From positions 9,635,001-9,699,000 of the forward strand of contig NZ_CP122458.1 in assembly GCF_032598905.1 (NCBI RefSeq): a stretch of DNA of 64,000 bases, given 5' to 3'. Source of the stretch: Streptomyces sp. 11x1. GTDB lineage: Bacteria; Actinomycetota; Actinomycetes; Streptomycetales; Streptomycetaceae. A program made the translations under genes and the position numbers. Under the pieces are notes generated by a model. It made no database searches. It was not told where the DNA came from and saw nothing but the letters and a program-made list of their open reading frames with translations. Positions 35,869-44,899 of the stretch are shown here, one piece after another; the stretch's first letter is position 1, and the number at the start of each line of letters is the position of its first letter.

Positions 35869-37182
35869 TCACTGGGGCGGGCGGATCCAGTCGGTCAGGG
35901 GCTTGAACTGGCCCTTGCCCTCGTACTGGTAGAACCTCGCCTGGTCGTTGCAGACGGCGAGGGCGTCCGGGTACTTGCCGCACTCGACCTCTGCGGCGCC
36001 CATGACGACCGGCCCGGGGAACTTCTTGAGCTGCTCGGTCACCGACGCGGGGGTGATCTTGTCCGGGCCGATGGCGTTGAGCACCTTCGCGTACGTCAGG
36101 ATCGTGCTCCAGCCCAGCGGCGCGAAGACCTTGGACTGGTCGTCCTTGCTCAGCCCGGCCTGCGCCGAGGCCTTCAGGTACGCCTTGGAGTCGGCGGCCG
36201 AAGAGTCCATCGGCAGTGTCTGGGCGACGCCGTACGTCCAGGTGGGCAGGTCCCCTCCGAGCCCTTGGGCGACATCGGGGGACATGCACAGCGGCGTGGA
36301 GACCACCGGCTTGGTGACATTGAGCTGCTTCAGTGCCTTGGCGATTCCGACGCATCCGCCACCGATGGAGATGGGGACCACGACATCCGCGGTGTTCGCC
36401 CCGGCCGCGGTGACCGGGCCGATCAGGTCGGTGGACTGCGCGTCGAATCCGACGGACTTCACCTTCAGACCAGCGGCCTTCAGGCCCTTCACCGCCGCCC
36501 CGGAGGCGATCTTGTCGCCGGGGGTGCTCGTGTGGATCACCGCCGCGGTCTTCGCCTTCAGCACGTCACGGGCGTACGTGCCCCAGGTGCCGAAGATGTG
36601 CGGCAGGTCGCCGAACGTGCTGAAGGTGTTCTTCGCGGTGGGCATGGTCGGGCCCGTCGCCACTCCGACCAGCACGGGCTTCTTCCCCGCGATCACGGAG
36701 TTGAAGGACGCGTCACCGAGGTAGAGATTGCCGACGCCGATGGCGGAGACCTCCTTGTCGCCCAGCAGTTGCTGGCCGCACTTCTGTCCCTCCTCCTCGG
36801 CGGACACCACCGTGCAGACGTTCAGCTTCAGCGGGTGCCCGCCGATGCCGCCCAGCTCGTCGTTGACGTACTTCACGGCGGTACGGGCACCCAGGGTGGC
36901 TTCGGGGTTGCCGCCGGGGCCGCCTTCGACGTTCACCCAGCCCAGGGTGACCGGGTCGAGGCCGGCGTCGGCCTTGCCCGCCTTTCCGCCGACGTAGTCG
37001 AGGTAGTCCGTCACGACGTCACTTGCCGAGCGGGAGTCCGAAGTCGCGGAGGAGCCACCTCCGGAGGCGCCGGACGACGAGGATGCGTCGGTGCCCGATC
37101 CGCTGCATGCGGCGACGCCCAGCAGGGGCGCCATGGCGGCGGAGACGAGGCCGAGTCTCAGGGGGCGTGAGAGTGAGGGCAT
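35869..37182 (-). CDS. ABC transporter substrate-binding lipoprotein (type 1 PBP, LivJ-like)
   Basis: A 437-residue lipoprotein. The signal ends with the lipobox LGVAAC, followed by a Ser/Gly-rich linker of ~40 residues. The mature part has the two-lobe leucine/amide-binding fold (VTLGWVNVEGGPGGNPEATL, VKYVNDELGGIGGHPLKLNV, FSTFGDLPHIFG). I chose the ATG at 37182 because AGGAGGA lies 7 bases upstream; the frame from 37230 is longer but lacks support. It leads the transporter operon and faces the divergent TetR gene. Confidence 0.9.
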   Translation of the reverse strand: MPSLSRPLRLGLVSAAMAPLLGVAACSGSGTDASSSSGASGGGSSATSDSRSASDVVTDYLDYVGGKAGKADAGLDPVTLGWVNVEGGPGGNPEATLGARTAVKYVNDELGGIGGHPLKLNVCTVVSAEEEGQKCGQQLLGDKEVSAIGVGNLYLGDASFNSVIAGKKPVLVGVATGPTMPTAKNTFSTFGDLPHIFGTWGTYARDVLKAKTAAVIHTSTPGDKIASGAAVKGLKAAGLKVKSVGFDAQSTDLIGPVTAAGANTADVVVPISIGGGCVGIAKALKQLNVTKPVVSTPLCMSPDVAQGLGGDLPTWTYGVAQTLPMDSSAADSKAYLKASAQAGLSKDDQSKVFAPLGWSTILTYAKVLNAIGPDKITPASVTEQLKKFPGPVVMGAAEVECGKYPDALAVCNDQARFYQYEGKGQFKPLTDWIRPPQ

Positions 37183-37344
37183 GCGGGATCCTCCTGGATC
37201 GGAAAACGGCGGGGCGGCGTTGCCCGGCACGGCATGCGGGAAAGCAGAGGAAGGCAGAGGAAGGCAGGCGGGTGCACCGGGATGACCAGTGCCTCGGACC
37301 AGCCCGAGGAACTTCGAAAGGCCAGGTGATCGGCGCTTTCGAGT

Positions 37345-37363
37345 TCCGTAACTTTCTTACGGA
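37345..37363. promoter_or_regulatory. Inverted repeat in the divergent liv/TetR promoter region
   Basis: TCCGTAA (37345-37351) and TTACGGA (37357-37363) form a perfect inverted repeat with a 5-base spacer, in the 264-base gap between the divergent genes. Size and place suit a TetR dimer site controlling both genes. Binding is inferred. Confidence 0.55.
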
Positions 37364-37446
37364 TCGGGAATCTAGGTGTACGCTGGCGCCCTGTCAACGC
37401 CCCGGTTCACACCGAATTAACGATCATGCAATGGGAGGGGAAGGAC

Positions 37447-38196
37447 ATGACGGAGCACGCCGTGAGACGCAGGCTCCCTCGGCGCTCACCCGAGGAGACC
37501 CGGGCCCTCATGCTGGAAGCGGCCACCAAGCTCGTCTGCGCCGGTGCCTCCGACACGAGCGAGGAGGCTGTCTCCGCAGCCCTTGCGCACATCCGCGTCA
37601 AGCGGGTCACCGAGGAAGCCACCCGCATCATGCGGGAGAGGCTGGGCGACGACACGGCACCGGCGATCACGACCGGCTCCATCTACCAGATCTGGCCCGC
37701 CCAGGCCGACTTCCAGGCGGATCTCCTCTTCCACCTCACCAGTCGGCAGGCCGAACTGGTCCCGGGGCTGCCGGAGAGCATCCGGCGTTTCAAGGAGGCG
37801 GTCGACAGCGGTACGACCTGGCAGGAGGCTCTCAACGACGTCCTGACGGACAACCACGAGAACCACCGCGTGGACCCGGTCTACCGTGTGCTGCTCGGCT
37901 TCTACGCCAGTGCCGCGAACCCACGCGTCCGCGATGCCCTGGGGCACTACGGCGAGTCGTTCACCGAGGTCGCCTGCGAGGCGTACCAGGCGCTGCTGGA
38001 CGCCTACGGGCTGCGCATGCGCGCGCCCTACAAGATCGAACACCTCGCCACCACCATCGCCGCACTGCTCGACGGCTTCCACATGCGCTGGATCGCCGGA
38101 CATCCCAATCTGGAGGACCCGGAAGGACGGGACCGCTGGTCCCTCGCGACCCGGGCCGCGGTGGTGGTGTTCGACCAGTTCACCGAACCGGCGTAG
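37447..38196 (+). CDS. TetR-family transcriptional regulator
   Basis: A 249-residue regulator. The N-terminal DNA-binding part is longer than usual: between the first helix (EETRALMLEAATKLVCAGAS) and the recognition region (ITTGSIYQIWPAQADFQADL) there are ~45 residues instead of ~20. The C-terminal domain (FYASAANPRVRDALGHYGES, AALLDGFHMRWIAGHP) is helical and probably binds a ligand. ATG 37447 follows GGAGGGGAAGG. It is divergent from the Liv-type operon and is the obvious candidate for its repressor. Confidence 0.8.
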   Translation: MTEHAVRRRLPRRSPEETRALMLEAATKLVCAGASDTSEEAVSAALAHIRVKRVTEEATRIMRERLGDDTAPAITTGSIYQIWPAQADFQADLLFHLTSRQAELVPGLPESIRRFKEAVDSGTTWQEALNDVLTDNHENHRVDPVYRVLLGFYASAANPRVRDALGHYGESFTEVACEAYQALLDAYGLRMRAPYKIEHLATTIAALLDGFHMRWIAGHPNLEDPEGRDRWSLATRAAVVVFDQFTEPA

Positions 38197-38286
38197 GTGG
38201 GTGCGCACGTCCATGCGTCGATGAGCGCGGAGCGTCTGCGCATCGGATCGGCAATCTGCCGTCGGCGTGATCGCCCGTGCTGGCGG

Positions 38287-38904
38287 TCACGGATGGTCGA
38301 TGCCCCATGGGTTCGGGGTGGGGTCCCCGGGTGTGCCGCACGCGGTCTTCGGTGGGAGGAGGCGCTGGGCGGCGATTCGGGTGGTGCGGAACGCCGTGTC
38401 CCCCGTTGTGGAGGCGGGCGTCAAGCGACTTGTGGTGGACGGGAGTTCGGTCCGCGTCAGTGGTCTCCCCGGGTACGCCGCCATGAGGAGGCCGGTGCAG
38501 TCGTCGCGTTCCCTCGGTGCGAGGCCCGCGGGGAAGCCGATGGTCCGGGGGCTGCTCCCGTCGGTGGTCAGGCGGAAGCGCAGGACGGACCTCAGGTTCG
38601 TCCCCGCCGTCGTGGCGGTGGCCTCCCAGAACTGGACCTGCACCGTGATCGGTTCGCACAGGGGCGCGCCGGCGTGCGGACCGATCACCACCGCCGCATC
38701 CTCGGCCGCCGCCTCGTCGGGGAACGACACCCGCAGCCACTCCGCCCGCTTCTCGGCCGACCAGCCGCCGGCCGCCCGGCAGGCGCCGGCGCCCGCCTGT
38801 ACTCCGTCGGCCTTTTCGGCCTTCTCTGCGCAGCCGGTGGTCAGCAGCGTAAGAACCGCCATCAGTGACGCCAACGACCCGTGGGCGAGCTGGGGCCTGG
38901 ACAT
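38287..38904 (-). CDS. Putative lipoprotein of unknown function
   Basis: A 205-residue exported protein with a short signal ending in the lipobox LLTTGC. The mature part has no domain I recognise; segments include WSAEKRAEWLRVSFPDEAAA, ITVQVQFWEATATTAGTNLR and FPAGLAPRERDDCTGLLMAA. Two further cysteines (in GAGACRA and DDCTGLL) could form a disulfide. I chose the ATG at 38904 because GAGGGAGA lies just upstream; the longer frame to 39003 lacks a signal. It stands alone, facing the aromatic catabolic block. Confidence 0.6.
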   Translation of the reverse strand: MSRPQLAHGSLASLMAVLTLLTTGCAEKAEKADGVQAGAGACRAAGGWSAEKRAEWLRVSFPDEAAAEDAAVVIGPHAGAPLCEPITVQVQFWEATATTAGTNLRSVLRFRLTTDGSSPRTIGFPAGLAPRERDDCTGLLMAAYPGRPLTRTELPSTTSRLTPASTTGDTAFRTTRIAAQRLLPPKTACGTPGDPTPNPWGIDHP

Positions 38905-39142
38905 GGTCTCCCTCGATCGGCGGGGGCGAGGCGCCGGCGGCCTCGCTCGGTGGAGGCAGTCTTCGCGGAGCGCGGTGAGGGCCGGGGGGCCGGAAAGGGG
39001 CATGTGGCCGACTTGTGATCAACAGGTTCTCGCGGGACCGGGCCGTCCGTCTCGCGGGAGCGGTTCTGGCGGGGGTCCGGCGGGACTACTTGCTGGTACA
39101 GGTGCGGCCGATCGGCAGTTTGTCGCCTGATTTCCCATTTGG

Positions 39143-39192
39143 TTGAACAGTTGTCGATCGCTGTCCACGATTCTCCTGTCCAGTGCCCGGAG
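39143..39192 (+). promoter_or_regulatory. Conserved promoter/operator motif of the aminotransferase gene
   Basis: TTGAAC (39143-39148) is followed 27 bases from its start by ATTCTCCTGTCCAGTG and CCCGGAG (39170-39192). The same arrangement with identical spacing lies at 42626-42675 before bkdA. TTGAAC fits a -35 box, with CACGAT 17 bases on as a poor -10. Confidence 0.6.
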
Positions 39193-39232
39193 GCACGACT
39201 TCCGGCCCCGTCGCTGCAGAAGCGAGTCGAGC

Positions 39233-40279
39233 ATGGTGCGCGTCCGTTCGTCCCTGGCCCAACTGCCCGCCTACGTCCCCGGCCGCAAATTGCCCGGCGC
39301 GGTCGCGCTGGCGAGCAACGAGTCCCCGTACGGGCTGCTGCCCGGTGTCGCGGCGCGGCTCGCGGAACTGGCCGGGGGGGTGTCGCGGTATCCCGACATG
39401 AGCGCCGCCGCGCTCGTCCGTGCCCTCGCCGAGCACCACGACGTCGACCCCGAGCGGATCGCGGTGGGCGCCGGTTCCTCGGAGGTCTGCGCACAGCTGC
39501 TGCACTCGGTCGTCGGGCCCGGCGACGAGGTCGTCTTCGGCTGGCGGTCCTTCGAGGCGTACCCGATCCTCACGGCGGTGGCGGGCGGCACGGCGGTGCG
39601 GGTCCCCCTGCGTGCGCACGGGCTGGACCTCGACGCCATGGCCGAGGCGGTCGGCGACCGGACCCGGCTGGTGTTCGTCTGCAACCCCAACAACCCCACC
39701 TCCACCGCGGTCGGCGAGCAGGCGCTGCGCGACTTCGCGGACAGGGTGCCGCAGGACGTACTGATCGTCGTCGACGAGGCGTACCGGGAGTACGCCGACC
39801 CGGAGCTGGTCCCCGACGCGCTCGCGCTGCTCGGCGACCGGCCGAACGTGGTGGTGCTGCGGACCTTCTCCAAGGCGTACGGCCTGGCCGGGCTGCGGGT
39901 CGGCTACTGCGTCGGCCCGTCCGGCATCGCGGAGCACGTCCGCAAGACCCAGATCCCGTTCAGCGTCAGCGCGCTCGCCCAGGAGGCGGCGGTGGTCGCC
40001 CTCGGCGAGCATGCCGAGGTCGTCCGGAGGGCCGCCCTCACGACCGCCGAACGACAGCGGGTGACACTGCGGTTGCGCGACCTCGGCTTCGAAGTCCCCG
40101 ACTCCCAGTCCAACTTCGTCTGGCTGCCGCTCGCCGGTGACAGCGCGGACTTCGCCCTGCACTGCCTCGGCGGCGATGTCGTCGTGCGCCCGTTCGTCGG
40201 CGAGGGCGTCCGGGCCACGATCGGGCTGCGGGCGGAGAACGACGCCCTGCTCGCGCTCGCCGCGAGCTGGAGAGGCTGA
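39233..40279 (+). CDS. PLP-dependent aminotransferase (HisC/Pat-like, probably aromatic)
   Basis: A 348-residue class I/II aminotransferase of the histidinol-phosphate/phenylalanine type. Visible motifs are SNESPYGLLPG at the N-terminus, CNPNNPTSTAV, IVVDEAYREYADP, TFSKAYGLAGLRVGY with the PLP lysine, and the C-terminal GEGVRATIGL with the carboxylate-binding arginine. Actinobacterial relatives act on phenylalanine or histidinol phosphate. With bkd and paa genes downstream, amino-acid transamination feeding 2-oxoacids is more likely than histidine synthesis. It shares a promoter motif with bkdA. ATG 39233 is the first start after that motif. Confidence 0.8.
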   Translation: MVRVRSSLAQLPAYVPGRKLPGAVALASNESPYGLLPGVAARLAELAGGVSRYPDMSAAALVRALAEHHDVDPERIAVGAGSSEVCAQLLHSVVGPGDEVVFGWRSFEAYPILTAVAGGTAVRVPLRAHGLDLDAMAEAVGDRTRLVFVCNPNNPTSTAVGEQALRDFADRVPQDVLIVVDEAYREYADPELVPDALALLGDRPNVVVLRTFSKAYGLAGLRVGYCVGPSGIAEHVRKTQIPFSVSALAQEAAVVALGEHAEVVRRAALTTAERQRVTLRLRDLGFEVPDSQSNFVWLPLAGDSADFALHCLGGDVVVRPFVGEGVRATIGLRAENDALLALAASWRG

Positions 40280-40284
40280 CGGCC

Positions 40285-41970
40285 GTGCGTGTGGGGCCCT
40301 ACGAGCGGCATCGCGAGCTGCTGCAGCAGGCTGTACGGGCCGTGGCGGCCGGTGAGTGCTGCGCACCGTTCACGCGCGCGGGGCGGGGCGGCGCCGACGC
40401 GGGCATGAGGTCGGCACGGACCGCGGAGAAGGTGTTCGGCTCGCTGGCGGGCCGCGCCTTCGAACTCGGCCAGCCCGGTGAACTCGGCCGGGTGTGCAGC
40501 GAGTCCTCGCCGTACGGGGTCGTCATGGACATCGGCTATCCGCGGTGCGACCCCGCGGCGCTGGTGGCGGCGGCCGGCCGGGCGATGGCCGGCTGGCGGG
40601 CCGCCGGGCCGTACCAGCGGGCCGGGGTGGCGGTGGAGATACTGCGCCGGCTGAACACCCGCAGCCACGAGCTGGCGCTCGCGGTGCACCACACCACGGG
40701 CCGGTCCCTCTCGGCCGCGTTCCGGGCCGCCGGGCCGCCCGCCCAGGACCGCGCACTGGAGGTGGTGGCCCGCGCGTTCGCCGAGTCGGAGCGCGTTCCC
40801 GCGGACCTGCGCTGGGAGAGTCCGCGCGGCCGGAAGGAACCGCTGGCGATGGCGGGCACCTGCGCCCTGGCGCCGCGCGGTGTGTCCCTCCTCGTCGGCT
40901 GCCCCGAGCATCCCACCTGGAACGGCTGGCCGGCCCTGTTCGCCAGCCTGGTGACCGGCAACCCGGTGATCGTGGCCCCGCATCCCCGATCCGTACTGCC
41001 GCTGGCGATCACCGTGCGCGTCGCGCGGCAGGTGCTGGCGGAGGCCGGGCACGACCCCGACCTCGTCGCCCTGGCCGTCGCGGCACCCGGGGAACCCCTG
41101 TGGCAGCGGCTGGCCACGGACCCGGCGGTGCGCATCGTCGACTTCACCGGTCCTGCCCGGTTCGCCGACTGGCTGGAGCAACACGCCCGACAGGCCGCCG
41201 TGTTCGCCCACCGGACCGGACTGAACACCGTGGTCGTCGACTCCACCGAGGACTACCGCGGCCTGGTGCGCGGCCTCGCGCTCTCCCTGTGCCTGTGCGG
41301 CGGAACGGTCCGTACGACACCGCAGAACATCCTGGTGCCGACGGCGGGTATCGCGACCGACGAGGGCCACAAGACCCTCCGCGACCTCGGCGCCGACCTC
41401 GGCGACGCCGTCGACCGGCTGCTCGGGCACCCGGTCCGCGTGGCCAGGCTGCTGGGCGCGATCGTCGACAATGAGGTGCGCACGGGACTGGCACAGGCCG
41501 CGCGGTACGGCGCGGTGGTGCACGCCTCCGGGGCGCTGCACCACCCGGACCATCCCGGCGCCGACCTGCGCAGCCCGCTCGTGGTGCGGCTGGGGGCGCG
41601 GGACGAGCGGGTCTACGCCCGGGAGTGGCCCGGGCCGGTTGCCTTCCTCGTGGGCACCGATTCGACCTCGCACAGCCTGGAGATCTTCCGCCGCACGGTC
41701 GGCCGCCACGGTGCGTAGTTCGCCGTGGTGCACTCGACCGATCCGCTGGTCCTGGCGGCCGCCGAGGCGGCGGCGCTCGACGTCGGCGTCCACCTGGTGG
41801 AGAACCTCGCCGACGACCTGCCCGCCGATCCCTCCTCGGCCGCGCCCGAGCCGCCGGGCGGCGGGGCGCACTTTGTCACCGGGCGCTTCCGGGTGGTGCG
41901 CTCGCGCGGCCGCAGCGCCGCCGCCGTGGGCCCGCCCGGGCGCGACCCCGGGCAACTCGTCGGCGCCTGA
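40285..41970 (+). pseudogene. PaaN-like aldehyde dehydrogenase paralogue, catalytically dead and interrupted
   Basis: About 45% of residues visibly match the intact PaaN at 46555 ([61 protein letters not shown]). The catalytic cysteine of MCTTPQN is Arg here (VRTTPQN). An in-frame TAG at 41716-41718 cuts the frame after RRTVGRHGA; the homologous reading continues in the same frame as VVHSTDPLVLAAAEAA to 41970. The C-terminal [11 protein letters not shown] region is absent. It begins 6 bases after the aminotransferase and was once co-transcribed. It may survive as a non-enzymatic protein but is most likely a decaying duplicate. Confidence 0.75.
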
Positions 41971-42070
41971 CGGGCCGACCGCACTCCGTCGGCCCGGTCG
42001 GGACACCTGGGGGCACGGTCGGGGCGGCCCGGGTACCGGTCGGTGTGGTCGGGGCCGGCCGGTACCCCGG

Positions 42071-42601
42071 TCAGCCCGTCCAGTCCGCCCCGCGCCCCCG
42101 CACTTCGTCGAACACCAGCCAGGTCCGCGTCGAACGCACCCCGGGAACCCCCTGGATCCTCTCCAGCACGACCGAGCGCAGCGCCTCGTTGTCCGGTGCG
42201 CGCACCAGTACCAGGACGTCGAAGTCGCCCGTGACCAGGGAGACATGCTCCACGTACGGGATGTCGCGCAGCTCACGCGAGATGTCCCGCCAGGCGGCCT
42301 GCTCGGTGCTCAGGGTGACATAGGCGCTCGTGCCGAGGCCGGCCCGCTTGGGGTTCAGCTGCGCGGTGAAGCCGGTGATCACCCCCTCGGACAGCAGCCT
42401 GCCGATGCGTGTGTAGGCGTTGGCACGCGAGATGTGCACCTGTTCGGCCAGCGCGCGGACCGACTGGCGGGCGTCCTTCAGCAGCCGGGCCAGGATCTGG
42501 CGGTCGGTGTCGTCGAGCGGGACGGCAGTTCGTCCGGGCACGGGCCCCGCCGGCGAGTCCATCTCAGACACATTGCTCTCCAGGACCTGAGGATTCGACA
42601 C
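42071..42601 (-). CDS. Lrp/AsnC-family transcriptional regulator
   Basis: A protein of up to 176 residues. The N-terminal HTH reads DDTDRQILARLLKDARQSVR then EQVHISRANAYTRIGRL. The C-terminal RAM domain is visible in VEHVSLVTGDFDVLVLVRAP and GVRSTRTWLVFDEV. Lrp/AsnC proteins sense amino acids and typically control nearby catabolic genes. It is divergent from bkdA and convergent with the aminotransferase/paaN-like genes, so it should regulate both by a shared motif. The GTG at 42601 is the longest start; GTG 42571, with GGAGAG upstream, is perhaps better. Confidence 0.85.
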   Translation of the reverse strand: MSNPQVLESNVSEMDSPAGPVPGRTAVPLDDTDRQILARLLKDARQSVRALAEQVHISRANAYTRIGRLLSEGVITGFTAQLNPKRAGLGTSAYVTLSTEQAAWRDISRELRDIPYVEHVSLVTGDFDVLVLVRAPDNEALRSVVLERIQGVPGVRSTRTWLVFDEVRGRGADWTG

Positions 42602-42625
42602 TTCATCTGCGGTTCACGCGAAACC

Positions 42626-42675
42626 TTGAACACATATTCCCTCGTCGTCACCATTCTCCTGTCAAGTGTCCAGAG
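42626..42675 (+). promoter_or_regulatory. Conserved promoter/operator motif of bkdA (and the divergent AsnC gene)
   Basis: TTGAAC (42626-42631) then, 27 bases from its start, ATTCTCCTGTCAAGTG and TCCAGAG (42653-42675). The arrangement repeats that at 39143-39192, with about 19 of 23 bases equal in the second block. It fills the 90-base gap between the divergent genes. Confidence 0.6.
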
Positions 42676-42691
42676 AAAGCGAGTGCCCTCC

Positions 42692-43813
42692 ATGTCCGTG
42701 AAGAGCCTCCGACAGACGGTCCAGGGTCTCCTGCCGTCCCTCACGCCGGTGCGGTTCGTGGCCGAGGACGGCACCGCCGTGTCCAAGCCCCCGGCCGGCT
42801 ACAGCGAGCCCTCGGTGGAGGTCCTGCGCGAGGCCTACCGGCGGATGGTCCTGGGGCGCCGCTTCGACACCCAGGCCACCGCGCTCACCAAGCAGGGGCG
42901 CCTCGCCGTCTACCCCTCCAGCCGGGGCCAGGAGGCCTGCCAGGTCGGTGCCGTGCTCGCGCTGCGCCCGGACGACTGGGTGTTCCCGACCTACCGGGAC
43001 TCCGTCGCCCTGGTCACCCGTGGCATCGACCCGGTCGAGGTGCTCACCCTGCTGCGCGGCGACTGGCACTGCGGCTACGACCCGGCCGCCACCCGCGTCG
43101 CCCCCCAGTGCACCCCGCTGGCCACCCAGGTGCTGCACGCCACCGGCATGGCCGAGGCGCAGCGCCGCAAGGGCGAGGACGGCGTGGCGATGGCCCTGAT
43201 CGGTGACGGCGCCACCAGCGAGGGCGACTTCCACGAGGCACTGAACTTCGCGGCCGTCCTCCGCGCGCCGGTCGTCTTCTTCGTCCAGAACAACAAGTAC
43301 GCGATCTCCGTCCCCCTGGCCCGGCAGACCGCGGCACCCGCCCTCGCCTACAAGGGCATCGGCTACGGGGTGCGCTCCGAGCAGGTCGACGGCAACGACC
43401 TGGTCGCCGTGCTCGCGGTGCTCACCGACGCCGTCGCGCACGCCCGCGCCGGGCACGGCCCCGTCCTGGTCGAGGCGCACACCTACCGCATGGACGCGCA
43501 CACCAACGCCGACGACGCGACCCGCTACCGCGACGCCGAGGAGGTCGAGCGCTGGGGCGCCGCGGACCCCCTCAGCCGACTGGAGGCGCACCTGCGGGCC
43601 CGTGGCGCCCTCACCGACGCCGACACGACGGCCGCACGGGAGGAGGCGGAAGCCCTGGCCGCGGACCTGCGTACCCGCATGAACACGGACACCACCGCCG
43701 ACCCGCTGGAGCTGTTCGACCACGTCTACGCCGAGCCCACCCCGCAACTGCGCGAGCAGCGCGCCCAGTTGGCGGCCGAGCTCGCCGAGACCGCCCTGAC
43801 CCAGGAGGACTGA
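42692..43813 (+). CDS. bkdA: Branched-chain 2-oxoacid dehydrogenase E1 alpha subunit
   Basis: A 373-residue thiamine-diphosphate enzyme subunit. The ThDP/Mg motif is GDGATSEGDFHEALNFAAV followed by FFVQNNKYAISV; the phosphorylation-loop-like YRMDAHTNADDATRYRD is present. It decarboxylates 2-oxoacids from Val, Leu and Ile, and possibly arylpyruvates given the paa context, in the cytoplasm with E1 beta at 43817. The ATG at 42692 is preceded by an in-frame GTG at 42683 as an alternative. It leads bkdABC. Confidence 0.9.
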   Translation: MSVKSLRQTVQGLLPSLTPVRFVAEDGTAVSKPPAGYSEPSVEVLREAYRRMVLGRRFDTQATALTKQGRLAVYPSSRGQEACQVGAVLALRPDDWVFPTYRDSVALVTRGIDPVEVLTLLRGDWHCGYDPAATRVAPQCTPLATQVLHATGMAEAQRRKGEDGVAMALIGDGATSEGDFHEALNFAAVLRAPVVFFVQNNKYAISVPLARQTAAPALAYKGIGYGVRSEQVDGNDLVAVLAVLTDAVAHARAGHGPVLVEAHTYRMDAHTNADDATRYRDAEEVERWGAADPLSRLEAHLRARGALTDADTTAAREEAEALAADLRTRMNTDTTADPLELFDHVYAEPTPQLREQRAQLAAELAETALTQED

Positions 43814-43816
43814 CCC

Positions 43817-44899
43817 ATGGCCGAGACCACCGAGACCACCGAGACCACCGAGGCCACCGGGCTCACCGCCACCACCGAGCCCACCAAGGTCACCATGGCG
43901 CAGGCGCTCAACACCGCCCTGCGCGACGCCCTGCGCGAGGACGACCGTGTGCTCGTCTTCGGCGAGGACGTCGGCCCGCTGGGCGGCGTCTTCCGCATCA
44001 CCGACGGACTGACCCGCGACTTCGGCGAGGAGAGGTGTTTCGACACCCCGCTCGCCGAGGCCGGCATCGTGGGGCTCGCCGTCGGCATGGCGATGGGCGG
44101 CTTCCGGCCCGTGGTGGAGATGCAGTTCGACGCCTTCGCCTACCCGGCGTTCGAGCAGATAGCCTCCCACGTCGCCAAGCTGCGCAACCGAACCCGGGGA
44201 CGGCTCTCGCTGCCGCTGGTGATCCGCATCCCGTACGCGGGCGGCATCGGCGGGGTCGAGCACCACTGCGACTCCAGCGAGGCGTACTACGCCCACACCC
44301 CCGGCCTGAAGGTCGTCACCCCGGCGACGGCCGAGGACGCGTACTGGCTGCTGAGGGACGCCATCGCCGACCCCGACCCGGTGGTCTTCCTGGAGCCGAA
44401 GAAGCTCTACTGGTCGCGCGAGGACACCGACCTGGCCCGGCGCGGCGCGCTGCCGTTCGGGCGGGCGGCCGTACGACGGGAGGGCCGTGACGCCACGGTC
44501 GTCGCGTACGGGCCGTCGGTTCCGGTGGCCCTGGCCGCGGCCGAGGCCGCGGCGGCCGAGGGCATCGAGCTGGAGGTGGTCGACCTGCGCACGATCGTCC
44601 CCTTCGACGACGAGACGGTGACGGCCTCCGTACGGCGGACCGGGCGCTGTCTGGTCGTGCAGGAGGCCCAGGGTTTCGCCGGGGTCGGGGCGGAGATCGC
44701 CGCGCGCGTCCAGGAACGCTGCTTCCACTCGCTCGCCGCACCCGTCCTGCGCGTGGCCGGCTTCGACATCCCCTATCCGCCGCCGAAGCTGGAGCACGCA
44801 CATCTGCCCGGCGTCGACCGGATCCTCGACGCCGTCGACCGCCTTCAATTCGGCGACGAACCGGACACCCGGCATCTTGTGAAGGGAGCGGTCGCATGA
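43817..44899 (+). CDS. bkdB: Branched-chain 2-oxoacid dehydrogenase E1 beta subunit
   Basis: A 360-residue transketolase-like subunit: VLVFGEDVGPLGGVFRITDG, GVEHHCDSSEAYYAHTPGLK, FLEPKKLYW and a C-terminal LVVQEAQGFAGVGAEIAA. The first 25 residues are an unusual Thr/Glu tract made by a 9-base repeat (GAGACCACC). It starts 3 bases after E1 alpha and overlaps E2 by 4 bases. It forms the alpha2beta2 E1 component. Confidence 0.9.
   Translation: MAETTETTETTEATGLTATTEPTKVTMAQALNTALRDALREDDRVLVFGEDVGPLGGVFRITDGLTRDFGEERCFDTPLAEAGIVGLAVGMAMGGFRPVVEMQFDAFAYPAFEQIASHVAKLRNRTRGRLSLPLVIRIPYAGGIGGVEHHCDSSEAYYAHTPGLKVVTPATAEDAYWLLRDAIADPDPVVFLEPKKLYWSREDTDLARRGALPFGRAAVRREGRDATVVAYGPSVPVALAAAEAAAAEGIELEVVDLRTIVPFDDETVTASVRRTGRCLVVQEAQGFAGVGAEIAARVQERCFHSLAAPVLRVAGFDIPYPPPKLEHAHLPGVDRILDAVDRLQFGDEPDTRHLVKGAVA

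Noticed and set aside
39086..42276. Very long reverse frames (426 and 790 codons) opposite the aminotransferase and paaN-like genes
   Set aside because: They contain no motif; both forward products are clear, and part of the second frame is just the AsnC gene read out of frame.
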